Below, piece by piece: positions 1 through 8,348 of a stretch of DNA of 63,957 nucleotides. The DNA is from Bacteroidota bacterium (lineage in GTDB: Bacteria; Bacteroidota; Bacteroidia; Chitinophagales; BACL12). Below the pieces are notes generated by a model, which was given only the letters and a program-made list of their open reading frames with translations, ran no database searches and was not told where the DNA came from. Numbering within the stretch: the stretch's first letter is position 1; every line of letters begins with the position of its first letter. Location: assembly GCA_029571985.1 (NCBI GenBank), contig JAKQVC010000114.1:1-63957 (forward strand), given 5' to 3'. The translations under genes and the position numbers were made by a program.

Positions 1-34
1 CCTGGGGCTGGGAATGCATTTTGTATTTTGCGCA

Positions 35-193
35 CACCTGAACACTTGAACACATGAACACCTGAACACATTTTTGCATTCCACGTCCGCACGTCCGTAC
101 CTCCGCACGTCCGCACACCATTCGCCGCCAGGCGAACCACACTTTCACATTTGCCTTTCACGTCGACACGTCGGAACGTCGACACGTCGACAC
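35..193 (+). repeat. Three 35-bp octamer-repeat units (CAC-N5 x4 + CAC)
   Basis: Three separate 35-bp units lie at 35-69, 82-116 and 159-193. Each is four 8-bp repeats plus a final CAC, giving five CAC-like triplets exactly 8 bp apart. Unit 1 uses CACNTGAA octamers, unit 2 CACGTCCG octamers (one reads TACCTCCG), and unit 3 CACGTCGA/G octamers (one begins AAC). Unit 2 is preceded by GCATTC, and unit 3 is followed by TTTC; the same flanks surround the units of the tandem array at 9952-10166. The block lies between the window edge and the 3' end of the TonB-type gene. No reading frame or terminator is evident here. Confidence 0.85.
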
Positions 194-228
194 TTTCTTT
201 TTGGGACTTTTAAGTTTTTTTTGTGAGG

Positions 229-2670
229 TTATTGAACGCGGAATTTTTCGTCAGGAGCGGTGGTGGTGCGAGCCTGAAGGCCTTGGCCTTTGTTGAAACG
301 GTAACTGAATGAAAGATTCAAAGTTTGAGTGTCGAGATAACTGAACCAACTGGCTGTTGAATTACCTAAGCCCTGAATATCACCACCCATTTGATTCGTG
401 TAAAACATATCATTATAACTCAGCTTAAGCGTGCCCTGATTTTTCATAATTTTTTTGGATATACCCAATCTGCTGGTCCATGATGGAATAAAAATAAATT
501 GCCCGCTGTAAATGCTCGTTTGATAACTTCCTGATAATTCAAACGCCCAGGAGTCGCCTACCTTAAATTGATTTACCGGTGCAACATACCAATATGTTCC
601 TGTATTATTCAATTCCTGCCCATATAACTGCGCTGTAAACGCATTGTACATAACCTCAGTGTACAATTGAACCGTCCACCAATTATTAATCGGATACATA
701 CCATTCAGCGACACGCCGTAACTCATCTGATCGCTGATATTACCCGGCCTGCTGTAAAATACACCCTCACGCTGTTCAATGGTTTCGTTGATCATATCTT
801 CAACCAAACTAAATAACAAAGTAGTCGTGATAAAATTATTGTAGGTATGCGACAGCTCTACATTATGCGAAAAAGTAGGTTGTAAAAACGGATTACCTTC
901 ATACAACGTAAACAAATCCAAAGGATACGTAAACGGATTCATATCCTTATAGTTCGGACGGTCAATTCGCCTCCCATAATTTAACCCCAAAACATGCTTT
1001 CCTGCAGAATCAACCGCATATTGAAAATACGCTGTTGGAAACAGATTATTCAAATTGCGCGTAAACGCCGAATCTGCAGCTACCGCATTACCTAATTGAT
1101 TGCCCTCTATATTGGTATTCTCAAAACGCAGCCCAAACTGATAGGTCAATTTGCCTTTACCCTGACTGTAATTTACATACGCAGCGTTGATATTTTCACT
1201 GTAGATAAAATGATTACTGAAGGTATAATTTGGTGTAAGCACACCATCTTCTTCATCTTGAAAATCAGCAACATTATCTGCATCAACTATACTGGACTTA
1301 ACACCTGCATCAAATCGTGCCCCAGTTTTTAATGGCATGACAAAATCAGCTTTAGCACTCATAATGGTCAGCACGGTTGGCAATGTACTCACTAAATTAC
1401 TCTCTCCAACAAATATATTACCCGGTAAATAGCTCTGTGTAATGAGCTGCTGATCCATGTCTGAATTATATCCTAAATAATCAGCCTGAATAGTTAGTTG
1501 CTTTCCGGTTGAGTCCAGCTTTACATCGTAAAATAAATTCACGTTGCCATTCATAAACTTGCGATCTGATGGCGACTCCGTAATAACAACACTTTGCAAT
1601 GCATCTAACGAATCGCTCACTTCTGCTGTGTTGCGCGAGTCGCTTACAAAATCTGTGTTAAATCCACTCAACCCAATGCCAAGCGTTGTGCGGTCGTTTA
1701 CATAAAAATCAACCCCCGCTTTTCCGGTCAGGCTTTCATTTTCCATTTTAATGAACGTATTCTGAAAAAAGGTTGAACTCAGAGAACCATCTGTATTATA
1801 ATAACCACGGTTGATATCCAAATCCTGAAATGTATGAAATACATTATACCCTACATTGCCATAAAAATTAAACCGGTTAATCCGATAATTGAGGTTGCCG
1901 CTCAAATTACCCTTGGGATAACGGCCCTGGGTATAGCTCACATTTACGCCACCATTCACACCTACCTTTTTCGTTTTTTTCAAGCGGATTAAAATAATAC
2001 CTCCAGTGCCCGCAGCATCATATTTGGCCGGTGGATTCGTCATGATTTCAATTTGCTCAATCGATTCCGATGGCATCGATCGCAAAAATCCGGCTAAATC
2101 TGAAGCCGCCAGATAAGTAGGTTTATCATCGATATATACGGTTACACCGGATTTTCCTTTTAAGCTAATATTGCCATTTATATCCACCTGAATACCGGGT
2201 GATTTCTCCAACACATCTAATGCGGTGGTACCTGCATTTGTAATGAGTGCGTCCGGGTGCACAATCACTCTGTCTAAAGCCTGTTCTACAAATGCTTTAT
2301 TGGAAGTGATACGTACAGCATTCAATACTGTAGCATCGCTCACATATAATCGCACAGGTGCTAATGTATATTCTGCAGCAGCACTCCCCTGCTCTATTCG
2401 TGCGGATACGGCCTGCACAAAACCCAGAGCATTATAACTTAAAAAATAGGCATATTGACCATCTACATCAAAGGCATAATTGCCTTGTGCATCTGACAAG
2501 CCTGATTCAACTGCTAAAGTATCCGGCAATTGATAGACTGTTACAATCACGTCCTGTAACGGCACACCTGCAGAATCCTGAACAACACCTGAAATGTGCT
2601 GATTCAAAACCTGCGCTGACAGCAATTGCACAAACACTAAAGCTAATCCTGTTAAAACTGATTTCAACAT
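229..2670 (-). CDS. TonB-dependent receptor-like outer membrane beta-barrel protein
   Basis: The product is 813 residues from the chosen start. A signal peptide covers residues 1-20 (ends LLSAQ). A carboxypeptidase-regulatory-like domain follows at about 25-110 (GVVQDSAGVPLQDV). A plug-like region at about 130-235 contains LEKSPGIQVD and IEIMTNPPAKYDAAG, and the rest is rich in alternating beta-strands typical of a barrel. This architecture matches the Bacteroidota OMP beta-barrel family related to TonB receptors; the substrate cannot be told. The frame stays open upstream to 2805, but that would overlap the AraC gene and remove the signal peptide from the N-terminus, so the ATG at 2670 is preferred. 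There is no SusD-like partner next door. The AraC-type regulator just upstream on the same strand is a candidate regulator. Confidence 0.87.
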   Translation of the reverse strand: MLKSVLTGLALVFVQLLSAQVLNQHISGVVQDSAGVPLQDVIVTVYQLPDTLAVESGLSDAQGNYAFDVDGQYAYFLSYNALGFVQAVSARIEQGSAAAEYTLAPVRLYVSDATVLNAVRITSNKAFVEQALDRVIVHPDALITNAGTTALDVLEKSPGIQVDINGNISLKGKSGVTVYIDDKPTYLAASDLAGFLRSMPSESIEQIEIMTNPPAKYDAAGTGGIILIRLKKTKKVGVNGGVNVSYTQGRYPKGNLSGNLNYRINRFNFYGNVGYNVFHTFQDLDINRGYYNTDGSLSSTFFQNTFIKMENESLTGKAGVDFYVNDRTTLGIGLSGFNTDFVSDSRNTAEVSDSLDALQSVVITESPSDRKFMNGNVNLFYDVKLDSTGKQLTIQADYLGYNSDMDQQLITQSYLPGNIFVGESNLVSTLPTVLTIMSAKADFVMPLKTGARFDAGVKSSIVDADNVADFQDEEDGVLTPNYTFSNHFIYSENINAAYVNYSQGKGKLTYQFGLRFENTNIEGNQLGNAVAADSAFTRNLNNLFPTAYFQYAVDSAGKHVLGLNYGRRIDRPNYKDMNPFTYPLDLFTLYEGNPFLQPTFSHNVELSHTYNNFITTTLLFSLVEDMINETIEQREGVFYSRPGNISDQMSYGVSLNGMYPINNWWTVQLYTEVMYNAFTAQLYGQELNNTGTYWYVAPVNQFKVGDSWAFELSGSYQTSIYSGQFIFIPSWTSRLGISKKIMKNQGTLKLSYNDMFYTNQMGGDIQGLGNSTASWFSYLDTQTLNLSFSYRFNKGQGLQARTTTAPDEKFRVQ

Positions 2671-2731
2671 ACCTTGACAATTATGAGCACAAAAATCTGA
2701 TAAATAAAGGAAACCGATTTGTATAATCCTG

Positions 2732-3643
2732 CTAATTCTGTACCTTCCAGATACCGGGCGCAACGCCAAAGTATTTTTTAAACGCCTTACTGAAAGCAAA
2801 TACATCAGAAAACCCGGATAGAGAAGCTGTTTCAGTAATGCTAATTCCCGACGCTTTCAACAACTGTGATGCATGCTGAAGTTTCAATTGCATCATATAA
2901 TGATGTGGTGTTACACCAAACACTTGTTTAAATAAGCGAAAGAAATGAAATTCACTTAAATTGGCATATCTGGCAATTTCCTGAATAGCGGGTGATTGAG
3001 TAAAGGTGCCTTGCATGTATTCCTTTGCCTTGCACAATCTTCTGTATAATTCTTTCTTGGTGTTTTGTCTGATGGCCGGCACTTGTTGCAATTGTTTGTA
3101 GATGGGAATATGGTCGGCAACAATATGTTCCGCAAGTGTGAAATATAAATCATCCGGCACCTCCCTGTGGAGATCCGGCTGTTCTGACAACGTATGCGCT
3201 AACATCCGCAAATCAGCACCAATGCGCGTATGTGTTGCGGAATATTGATTTTCTAAATAATCTGCACTGTCGAAAAACGTATCCAAAGCCATATCCGGCA
3301 TACCGGTATCAGGCCGCATAAAACTTGCTACAGCCTGCGACATTAATTGAGGGGCAATATCTACACAGATGCCTTTAACAGGTGTTTTACTCTCCATGTA
3401 CACCTGCCCGTGCGCATACTGATTCGCTAACAAATAACTACCTGCCTGTACATCAAATGGATGCCCATTAATTGTGTAGGTTTCTTTTCCTTCTACTACA
3501 TACTTTATGGCAAATCGACGAATGGGAAAGGATACGGATAGATGTGTGTAAATCGAATAATTCAAAATATTCGATTGCACCGGCATGGTTTTGATTGAGG
3601 AGCCTTTGTCGGAGCTGAAACAATACATCTGTATGGTATACAT
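2732..3643 (-). CDS. AraC family transcriptional regulator
   Basis: The 303-residue protein has a variable N-terminal sensing half and a C-terminal AraC-type double helix-turn-helix at about residues 200-300. Recognisable pieces are IQEIARYANLSEFHFFRLF followed by FGVTPHHYMMQLKLQHASQL, and the second helix-turn-helix with TETASLSGFSDVFAFSKAFK and GVAPGIW. It should be a cytoplasmic DNA-binding activator responding to an unknown ligand. It lies 61 bp upstream of the TonB-type gene on the same strand, which suggests linked function. An internal ATG at residue 20 (MPVQSN) is an alternative start. No operator could be assigned. Confidence 0.9.
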   Translation of the reverse strand: MYTIQMYCFSSDKGSSIKTMPVQSNILNYSIYTHLSVSFPIRRFAIKYVVEGKETYTINGHPFDVQAGSYLLANQYAHGQVYMESKTPVKGICVDIAPQLMSQAVASFMRPDTGMPDMALDTFFDSADYLENQYSATHTRIGADLRMLAHTLSEQPDLHREVPDDLYFTLAEHIVADHIPIYKQLQQVPAIRQNTKKELYRRLCKAKEYMQGTFTQSPAIQEIARYANLSEFHFFRLFKQVFGVTPHHYMMQLKLQHASQLLKASGISITETASLSGFSDVFAFSKAFKKYFGVAPGIWKVQN

Positions 3644-3834
3644 GCAGATTTAGAGTCAACTTGTTTACACAATATTCAGCAGTTGACGGTATTGCTGCAT
3701 CTTGGGTAAAGATAGGATTTCAGATTTCTTCAAATCTTATATTAACACAGAAGCCAATTTTTTAACGGAATTTTAGAATTTTTGGGAAAGCTATTCGCGC
3801 AACAACTATACATTTAACAGATTAAATTCAGAGG

Positions 3835-3914
3835 CCGGGAAGACTGGGAGGCGGTGAGGTGTCTGGAGGGGTTCCGAAAACTCACCGTTCACCACTCACT
3901 ACTCACCATCTCAC
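3835..3914 (+). repeat. Composite phased array: 8-bp purine repeats then five-fold CAC at 7 bp
   Basis: The left part is a run of 8-bp units, CCGGGAAG, ACTGGGAG, GCGGTGAG and then a decayed copy. The right part, 3883-3914, carries CAC triplets at spacings of 7, 7, 7 and 8 bp (five in total), with intervening TCACCGT/TCACCAC/TCACTAC heptamers. It ends over the stop codon of the leftward 484-residue gene. The octamer block resembles those at 25543-25566 and 32251-32274. It is too short and too diverged to be a simple microsatellite. Confidence 0.65.
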
Positions 3915-5365
3915 TTTCTCCAACTGCCTGACATCTTTTCTGCTTTGGATTTCAGGTCTTCGAGTTTTTTGCGGATCCAGATGACGTCTACGACCGGTTT
4001 GGTGTTGTTGAATTCCGCAACGATGTCATCGATTTTTTGTCGCGGATTGAGTTTCCATTTATACATTTTGCCGGTTAGTTTAATCATATTGGTATAACCG
4101 GTCTTCTGATATGCGGGTATCAGGTTATTGCGCTTGATATATACTTTAAAAGCTTCTATTAAACTAAAGAGCGCTTCTGTTTCCTCTAATTCAAAGTAGG
4201 TTTTTAACAGGAGGGATTTGCTGTCGAGATGATAATAAAAATCGGTAAACTCCACCGAACGCAACAAGGTTAACACCTCATCATATTTATCCTGGAAGAA
4301 ATGGAAATACGCCATGTTATAGGTATAGGCATTGCTGCGGATGGCGGGATCCAATAATTCATTATATTTTACGATAAACTGATGCACCCAGTCGAACTCA
4401 CCTATGCGTAAACCCAGGTAAACAATGTTTTTATAATCGAACTGCGATAGATAATTTTCCTTGAAGATAATTTTATCCTTAAGCATCACCTTATACAAAT
4501 CAAATAATTCACGGATATACTCGATGTCGCCATGATTGATTTTCCGGATGCAATAGTTCTTTGCATACACATACATTTCAAAAATCTCTTCCTTGCTGAA
4601 CAATTGGTGATGCTCTTTCAGCAAATCGAGCAAATTGGTATAATGTATTTTATTTTCAGGCTCAGTGAGGGTGAGGATGATATTGTAATAAATTTTTGCA
4701 GAAGGCACATAATCAAGGGGATTATGCCTGATATGATTCATGATTTCATCATACAGGAATAATTTGTAATTAATCGCCACCACATTTTTGTTATTGATAA
4801 TCTCTGCACTGTAGCGCATTTTATTGAGGATATAATATTTATCCAGATTATCCACTACCTGTTGCAAATTGGTTTCATGCAAATGCTCGCGGCGATCACT
4901 CATGAAACGATATCGGTCTTCTTCAATCAGGTATTCGTAAAATGCATGTGATACATCGCGTCGCGGTTGATCATGTAATGCCTTCTCGGCTAATTTAAGT
5001 GTATTCAGAAACGCTTTATCTAACCGGCGCAGACGATAGGTATATAACAGCAGGTGGTATTTAAAGAGTTGTTCATCAGATATCGCCTTGTGACATAAAA
5101 ACTCCTCCAGATGTTTCGTGAGGTCGGTCATTAAATATCTGAGCTTCTGCTCATCAAACTTTTCGTTGGGATATATCAACCCGAATAAAGCCGTTCGCTC
5201 CAGATTGGGATGTTCAAAATCAGGATGCCACTGACGAATCACTTCAAACGCATGTATCACCGTCTGGTTCTTATTGAACAAGGGCGAGCGCAGATATTCA
5301 TCAAACTGGCGCATCTCCTGGTTCGTGAAAGTCCGTAAAATGACAATAGATTTATTTTGAAACAT
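3911..5365 (-). CDS. Conserved-looking helical protein of unknown function, 484 residues
   Basis: I do not recognise a named family. The protein has no signal peptide or membrane segment, so it is probably cytoplasmic. It reads as almost entirely alpha-helical, with repeated amphipathic helices such as LRYLMTDLTKHLEEFL and ELFDLYKVMLKDK, in the style of a tetratricopeptide-like solenoid. Similar-sized helical proteins of unknown role occur in Bacteroidota, from memory. It is monocistronic: the neighbours are an AraC gene on the same strand 267 bp downstream and a divergent T9SS cargo gene. Two palindromes at 5377-5412 lie directly upstream of the start and may regulate it. Its 3' end touches a phased repeat array. 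Confidence 0.8.
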   Translation of the reverse strand: MFQNKSIVILRTFTNQEMRQFDEYLRSPLFNKNQTVIHAFEVIRQWHPDFEHPNLERTALFGLIYPNEKFDEQKLRYLMTDLTKHLEEFLCHKAISDEQLFKYHLLLYTYRLRRLDKAFLNTLKLAEKALHDQPRRDVSHAFYEYLIEEDRYRFMSDRREHLHETNLQQVVDNLDKYYILNKMRYSAEIINNKNVVAINYKLFLYDEIMNHIRHNPLDYVPSAKIYYNIILTLTEPENKIHYTNLLDLLKEHHQLFSKEEIFEMYVYAKNYCIRKINHGDIEYIRELFDLYKVMLKDKIIFKENYLSQFDYKNIVYLGLRIGEFDWVHQFIVKYNELLDPAIRSNAYTYNMAYFHFFQDKYDEVLTLLRSVEFTDFYYHLDSKSLLLKTYFELEETEALFSLIEAFKVYIKRNNLIPAYQKTGYTNMIKLTGKMYKWKLNPRQKIDDIVAEFNNTKPVVDVIWIRKKLEDLKSKAEKMSGSWRK

Positions 5366-5376
5366 CGCTTATTTGG

Positions 5377-5412
5377 GTTAAATTTAACAACTGTAAGGTT
5401 TATTCACCTTAC
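5377..5412. promoter_or_regulatory. Pair of perfect palindromes upstream of the 484-residue gene
   Basis: GTTAAATTTAAC at 5377-5388 is a perfect 12-bp palindrome. GTAAGGT and ACCTTAC at 5393-5399 and 5406-5412 form a perfect 7-bp inverted repeat around six bases. They start 12 bp upstream of the leftward gene's start codon, where a Bacteroidota promoter would sit. An operator or a leader hairpin is possible; no regulator is identified. Confidence 0.4.
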
Positions 5413-5626
5413 GTTCACATAAATTTTATCCGATACACACACCAAAAATAGAAGGTAAATGTATCATAAAATATTGATTATCAAGTATATACGCATCGTA
5501 AAATAATTAAATTGGGAAAATCGCAACCGATAAATCGGCCTTTTTGTCCTAAATCTGTGTTATGGATAGGGCTACTTTTAGAACATTATTAAGCGACATT
5601 CGTATATATACTCAAACCCTAAGTAT

Positions 5627-6130
5627 ATGAAAAAGGTATTCTTCACCCTGTTTTTCGTGGCCACCGGAGTGGTTATGTTTGCGCAGTCAGCCAATAAGGA
5701 GCGCGCTGATGAAACCAGCTTTCCTGAAATTGACAACCTGAGCGGACTCACGCCTGATGAGGATCAATTGAACACAGGAACGGGTGTTACAGACCTTTCT
5801 CAACAGGGTGCAGGTAGTGCTGGAACGGGTTTTGCCGACGAATCTATCAATGGTTCAGGTAATATCCAGGCCGGTGAAATCAAACAAACCGAATCTAAAC
5901 TGCAAAACGCCGAAGTTTATCCAAATCCGGCTCAGGACTTCGTATATGTATCTACTGATGTAACAGAAGGAACGATCATGATTCTGAATTTGTTAGGTCA
6001 GCAAATGCGCACTGAAACAATTACAACAACTGTCATGTCGCTCGATATCTCAGGACTGAAAGAAGGTATTTACTTCATCAGCATTACCAGCGGCGACGTG
6101 AACATCGTTAAAAAGATAAAAGTACTATAA
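5627..6130 (+). CDS. Small T9SS type A sorting-domain protein
   Basis: The 167-residue protein starts with a signal peptide (residues 1-20, ending VVMFAQ). A low-complexity Gly/Ser/Thr-rich middle (about 40-85) follows, then a classical T9SS C-terminal sorting domain from about residue 90: VYPNPAQDFVYV, ILNLLGQQM, LDISGLKEGIYFISI and a basic end, VKKIKVL. Such proteins cross the inner membrane by Sec and are exported by the type IX machinery to the surface or medium. There is no catalytic domain, so the short mature part is probably structural or adhesive. It is single-gene, with a strong terminator 30 bp downstream. Confidence 0.9.
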   Translation: MKKVFFTLFFVATGVVMFAQSANKERADETSFPEIDNLSGLTPDEDQLNTGTGVTDLSQQGAGSAGTGFADESINGSGNIQAGEIKQTESKLQNAEVYPNPAQDFVYVSTDVTEGTIMILNLLGQQMRTETITTTVMSLDISGLKEGIYFISITSGDVNIVKKIKVL

Positions 6131-6160
6131 CGTTAAATTAGGGGTTAAATCAAGCAAAGT

Positions 6161-6189
6161 CCCTCCGACAGCCGGAGGGGCTTTTTTTT
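6161..6189 (+). terminator. Rho-independent terminator of the T9SS gene
   Basis: Stem CCCTCCG (6161-6167), loop ACAGC, stem CGGAGGG (6173-6179), then GC and a run of eight T. It closes the transcript of the preceding T9SS gene. Confidence 0.92.
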
Positions 6190-6438
6190 GTGTATTCCTC
6201 TCCTATCACGTCAACTTGCAGGCTCATTCCGATATACACCCAATCCTGTCGTCCGATAAGGGCCCTATTTTGTCAGGATTTTGTCCTTTAACATAATTTA
6301 AGACCCTTATTTGACAAGGGTTTGACTAATGTATCAGGCAAAAACCCCTCAAAAAAAAGCGGTGATAACACCTTCGATTTTGTACTTGTTGAGGCCCTAA
6401 CACCTGAGGTAACTTAGTGGTATCAAAACACTCCAGCT
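6190..6438. other. Intergenic region with a weak inverted repeat
   Basis: Together with the preceding terminator this gap exceeds 300 bp. It holds one inverted repeat, ACCCTT (6303-6308) with AAGGGT (6316-6321), and several TTTTGT/TTTGAC words. No RNA gene, reading frame or full promoter with both boxes was found. Confidence 0.5.
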
Positions 6439-6657
6439 ATGAAAAAACTGACCGGACCTGCGATTTTGGCTGCTGTGCTACTGACCCACATTGGATTTCT
6501 GGTAGCTACAGAAGAGTCATACACTTTCAGACAAGATGAACTTCCTTTTATCCAGGAGGAGAAACATCAGCCAGCCGTTACCACTGTTTCGTTTACGCAT
6601 CAGGCGCCAAACACAACAGCTTTAAACACCAATACCTTACAAAGAGCAGGATTCTGA
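6439..6657 (+). CDS. Small exported protein of unknown function, 72 residues
   Basis: The frame starts MKKLTGPAILAAVLLTHIGF, a basic N-terminus and hydrophobic stretch that looks like a signal peptide or single membrane anchor. The remaining 50 residues are polar and Thr/Gln-rich and contain no cysteine. No family is recognised. The ATG follows an AT-rich segment with no clear Shine-Dalgarno sequence, which is normal here. The gap to the next gene is about 55 bp. It could be a real small secreted protein or a chance frame; the export-like N-terminus tips the balance towards real. Confidence 0.5.
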   Translation: MKKLTGPAILAAVLLTHIGFLVATEESYTFRQDELPFIQEEKHQPAVTTVSFTHQAPNTTALNTNTLQRAGF

Positions 6658-6712
6658 GGCTGCATGCCGATTTCAGGGACAATAGCCTATCTTTGAAGTG
6701 CGTTATCTGTAT

Positions 6713-7342
6713 ATGCACAGGCTGCTTGTCATATTATCTCTGTTTGTAACCTCTACCAGCTTCGCACAAAGGGTCGACAGCCTCATTCAATTTTCCGGAC
6801 TTGTAATGACCAGCGATTCGCTCGCTGCCGTTCCGTATGCCAATGTGTATAGCATTACCCGAAATGCAACGGTTGCCTGTGACTATAATGGATTCTTTTC
6901 TTTTGTTGCCGGTAAAGGCGACAGCATCCGGTTTACAGCCAGTGGATATAAGGATGCGATTTACATTATTCCGGGTACCTTGACCGACGAGCGCTATTCC
7001 GTTATTCAGTTACTTACCCGCGATACCATGTATTTATCGGAAACCTTTGTGTATCCGTGGCCTTCGCGCGAAGAATTCAGAGATGCTTTTCTGGCATTAG
7101 ATATACCGGATGATGATTTGCGTATAGCCCAAAAAAATATGGAGCGCGAAAAATTGAAAGAACTCGGCGAGGCGATGGCGATGGATGCAGATATGAATGC
7201 CGATTTACAAATGCGCCGCATGCAACAGAAAATATATTACGCCGGACAATACCCACCAATGCGGATTTTCGACGTAATGGCCTGGAAAGATTTTATTGAA
7301 GCCTGGAAAAATGGCGACTTTAAATCAGACAAAAAACAATAA
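6713..7342 (+). CDS. Exported carboxypeptidase-regulatory-like domain protein
   Basis: From the ATG at 6713 the product is 209 residues. A signal peptide is followed by a beta-sandwich of the carboxypeptidase-regulatory-like kind (about 24-100: IQFSGLVMTSDSLAAVPYAN, FFSFVAGKGDSIRFTASGYK). A charged, helical C-terminus rich in Met, Glu and Lys completes it. A GTG five codons upstream also fits the frame. However, a TATCTTTG -7 box at 6688-6695 would place transcription start at about 6702, which favours the ATG. Related proteins in Bacteroidota are periplasmic or outer-membrane linked; the function is unknown. It converges with def, with 2 bp between the stop codons. Confidence 0.8.
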   Translation: MHRLLVILSLFVTSTSFAQRVDSLIQFSGLVMTSDSLAAVPYANVYSITRNATVACDYNGFFSFVAGKGDSIRFTASGYKDAIYIIPGTLTDERYSVIQLLTRDTMYLSETFVYPWPSREEFRDAFLALDIPDDDLRIAQKNMEREKLKELGEAMAMDADMNADLQMRRMQQKIYYAGQYPPMRIFDVMAWKDFIEAWKNGDFKSDKKQ

Positions 7343-7344
7343 TC

Positions 7345-7932
7345 TCAACGCTGCGCAAATTTCATTTTGTAGCGCACACCTACTTTCCCACTGGCAATAT
7401 TATCGAGTTTCTTTTTTACCAGACTGCGTTTGAGTGGCGTCATATGGTCAGTAAGTAATATGCCCTGCAGATGATCATATTCGTGCTGAATTATGCGGGC
7501 ATTCATTTCACTAAATGTTTCTGTATGCTCCTGAAATTGTTCGTCTACGTATTTAATTCGCAGGGTTTCGTGGCGGGATATTTTCACCCGAACATCCGGA
7601 ATGCTTAAACATCCTTCCTCATACGTCCAGGGCTCACCGGTTTCTTCCAGAATTTCCGGATTGATAAATACCCTGCGGATGCCTTTGGTAAGGCGAAATT
7701 TACTGTCACCCTCTGATTCTTCTTCCTCATCATCCATCAACTGTTCGCTATCGACCATAAACATGCGAATATCCAGTCCAATTTGCGGAGCTGCCAAACC
7801 TACGCCGTTGCCGTTATACATGGTTTCCCACATATTGTCGATGAGCTGCTTCAAACCCGGATAATCAGCCGTTATGGGTTGCGCAACTTTTTTCAGCACC
7901 GGATGGCCATATGCCACTATAGGTAAAATCAT
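7345..7932 (-). CDS. def: Peptide deformylase
   Basis: The enzyme removes the N-formyl group from new proteins in the cytoplasm. All three metal-site motifs are present: GVGLAAPQIG (43-52), EGCLSIP (106-112, Cys metal ligand) and QHEYDHLQG (149-157, HEXXH). The length of 195 residues is normal for Bacteroidota. An acidic insert at about 64-78 (DDEEEESEGD) lies between motifs 1 and 2. It is the last gene of a leftward operon: ruvX ends 1 bp upstream. Confidence 0.97.
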   Translation of the reverse strand: MILPIVAYGHPVLKKVAQPITADYPGLKQLIDNMWETMYNGNGVGLAAPQIGLDIRMFMVDSEQLMDDEEEESEGDSKFRLTKGIRRVFINPEILEETGEPWTYEEGCLSIPDVRVKISRHETLRIKYVDEQFQEHTETFSEMNARIIQHEYDHLQGILLTDHMTPLKRSLVKKKLDNIASGKVGVRYKMKFAQR

Positions 7933-7933
7933 A

Positions 7934-8344
7934 TCAGAGGTTTTGTAAATATTCCTGCAAAATTATAGCAGCGCTCACTTGGTCGAGTAATTTTTTGTCT
8001 CTTCTTTGTTTCTTTTTCACCCCCGAGGCCACTAAACTCTGCATCGCCAATTTACTCGTATAACTTTCATCCCAGGTTTTAATGGGCATATCGGGTAATT
8101 TTTTGCGGATGGCTTTTATGAAACCTTCCACGTGATGGGTAGCATCTGTTGGCTTTCCATGTAAATCGGTCGGGTACCCTATTAACAACAATTCTACCTC
8201 TTCGGTTCCGGAATAGCTGATAATGAAATCCAGTGCCTGGGGCGTATCAATGGTGGTTAGTGGAGTGGCAATGATTTTCAATGGGTCGGTTACAGCGAAT
8301 CCCACGCGTTTTGTTCCATAATCGATAGCCAGGATACGCGCCAT
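7934..8344 (-). CDS. ruvX: Holliday junction resolvase-like RuvX (YqgF family)
   Basis: The 136-residue protein has the RNase H-like fold signature of the YqgF family: ILAIDYGTKRVGFAVTD at the N-terminus with the first acidic residue, TWDESYTSKLA near residue 90, and DQVSAAIILQEYL at the end. Family members act as putative Holliday-junction resolvases and/or in 16S rRNA 5' maturation. It lies between the prenyltransferase gene (4 bp upstream) and def (1 bp downstream), so the three are co-transcribed. Confidence 0.93.
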   Translation of the reverse strand: MARILAIDYGTKRVGFAVTDPLKIIATPLTTIDTPQALDFIISYSGTEEVELLLIGYPTDLHGKPTDATHHVEGFIKAIRKKLPDMPIKTWDESYTSKLAMQSLVASGVKKKQRRDKKLLDQVSAAIILQEYLQNL

Positions 8345-8348
8345 GAGC

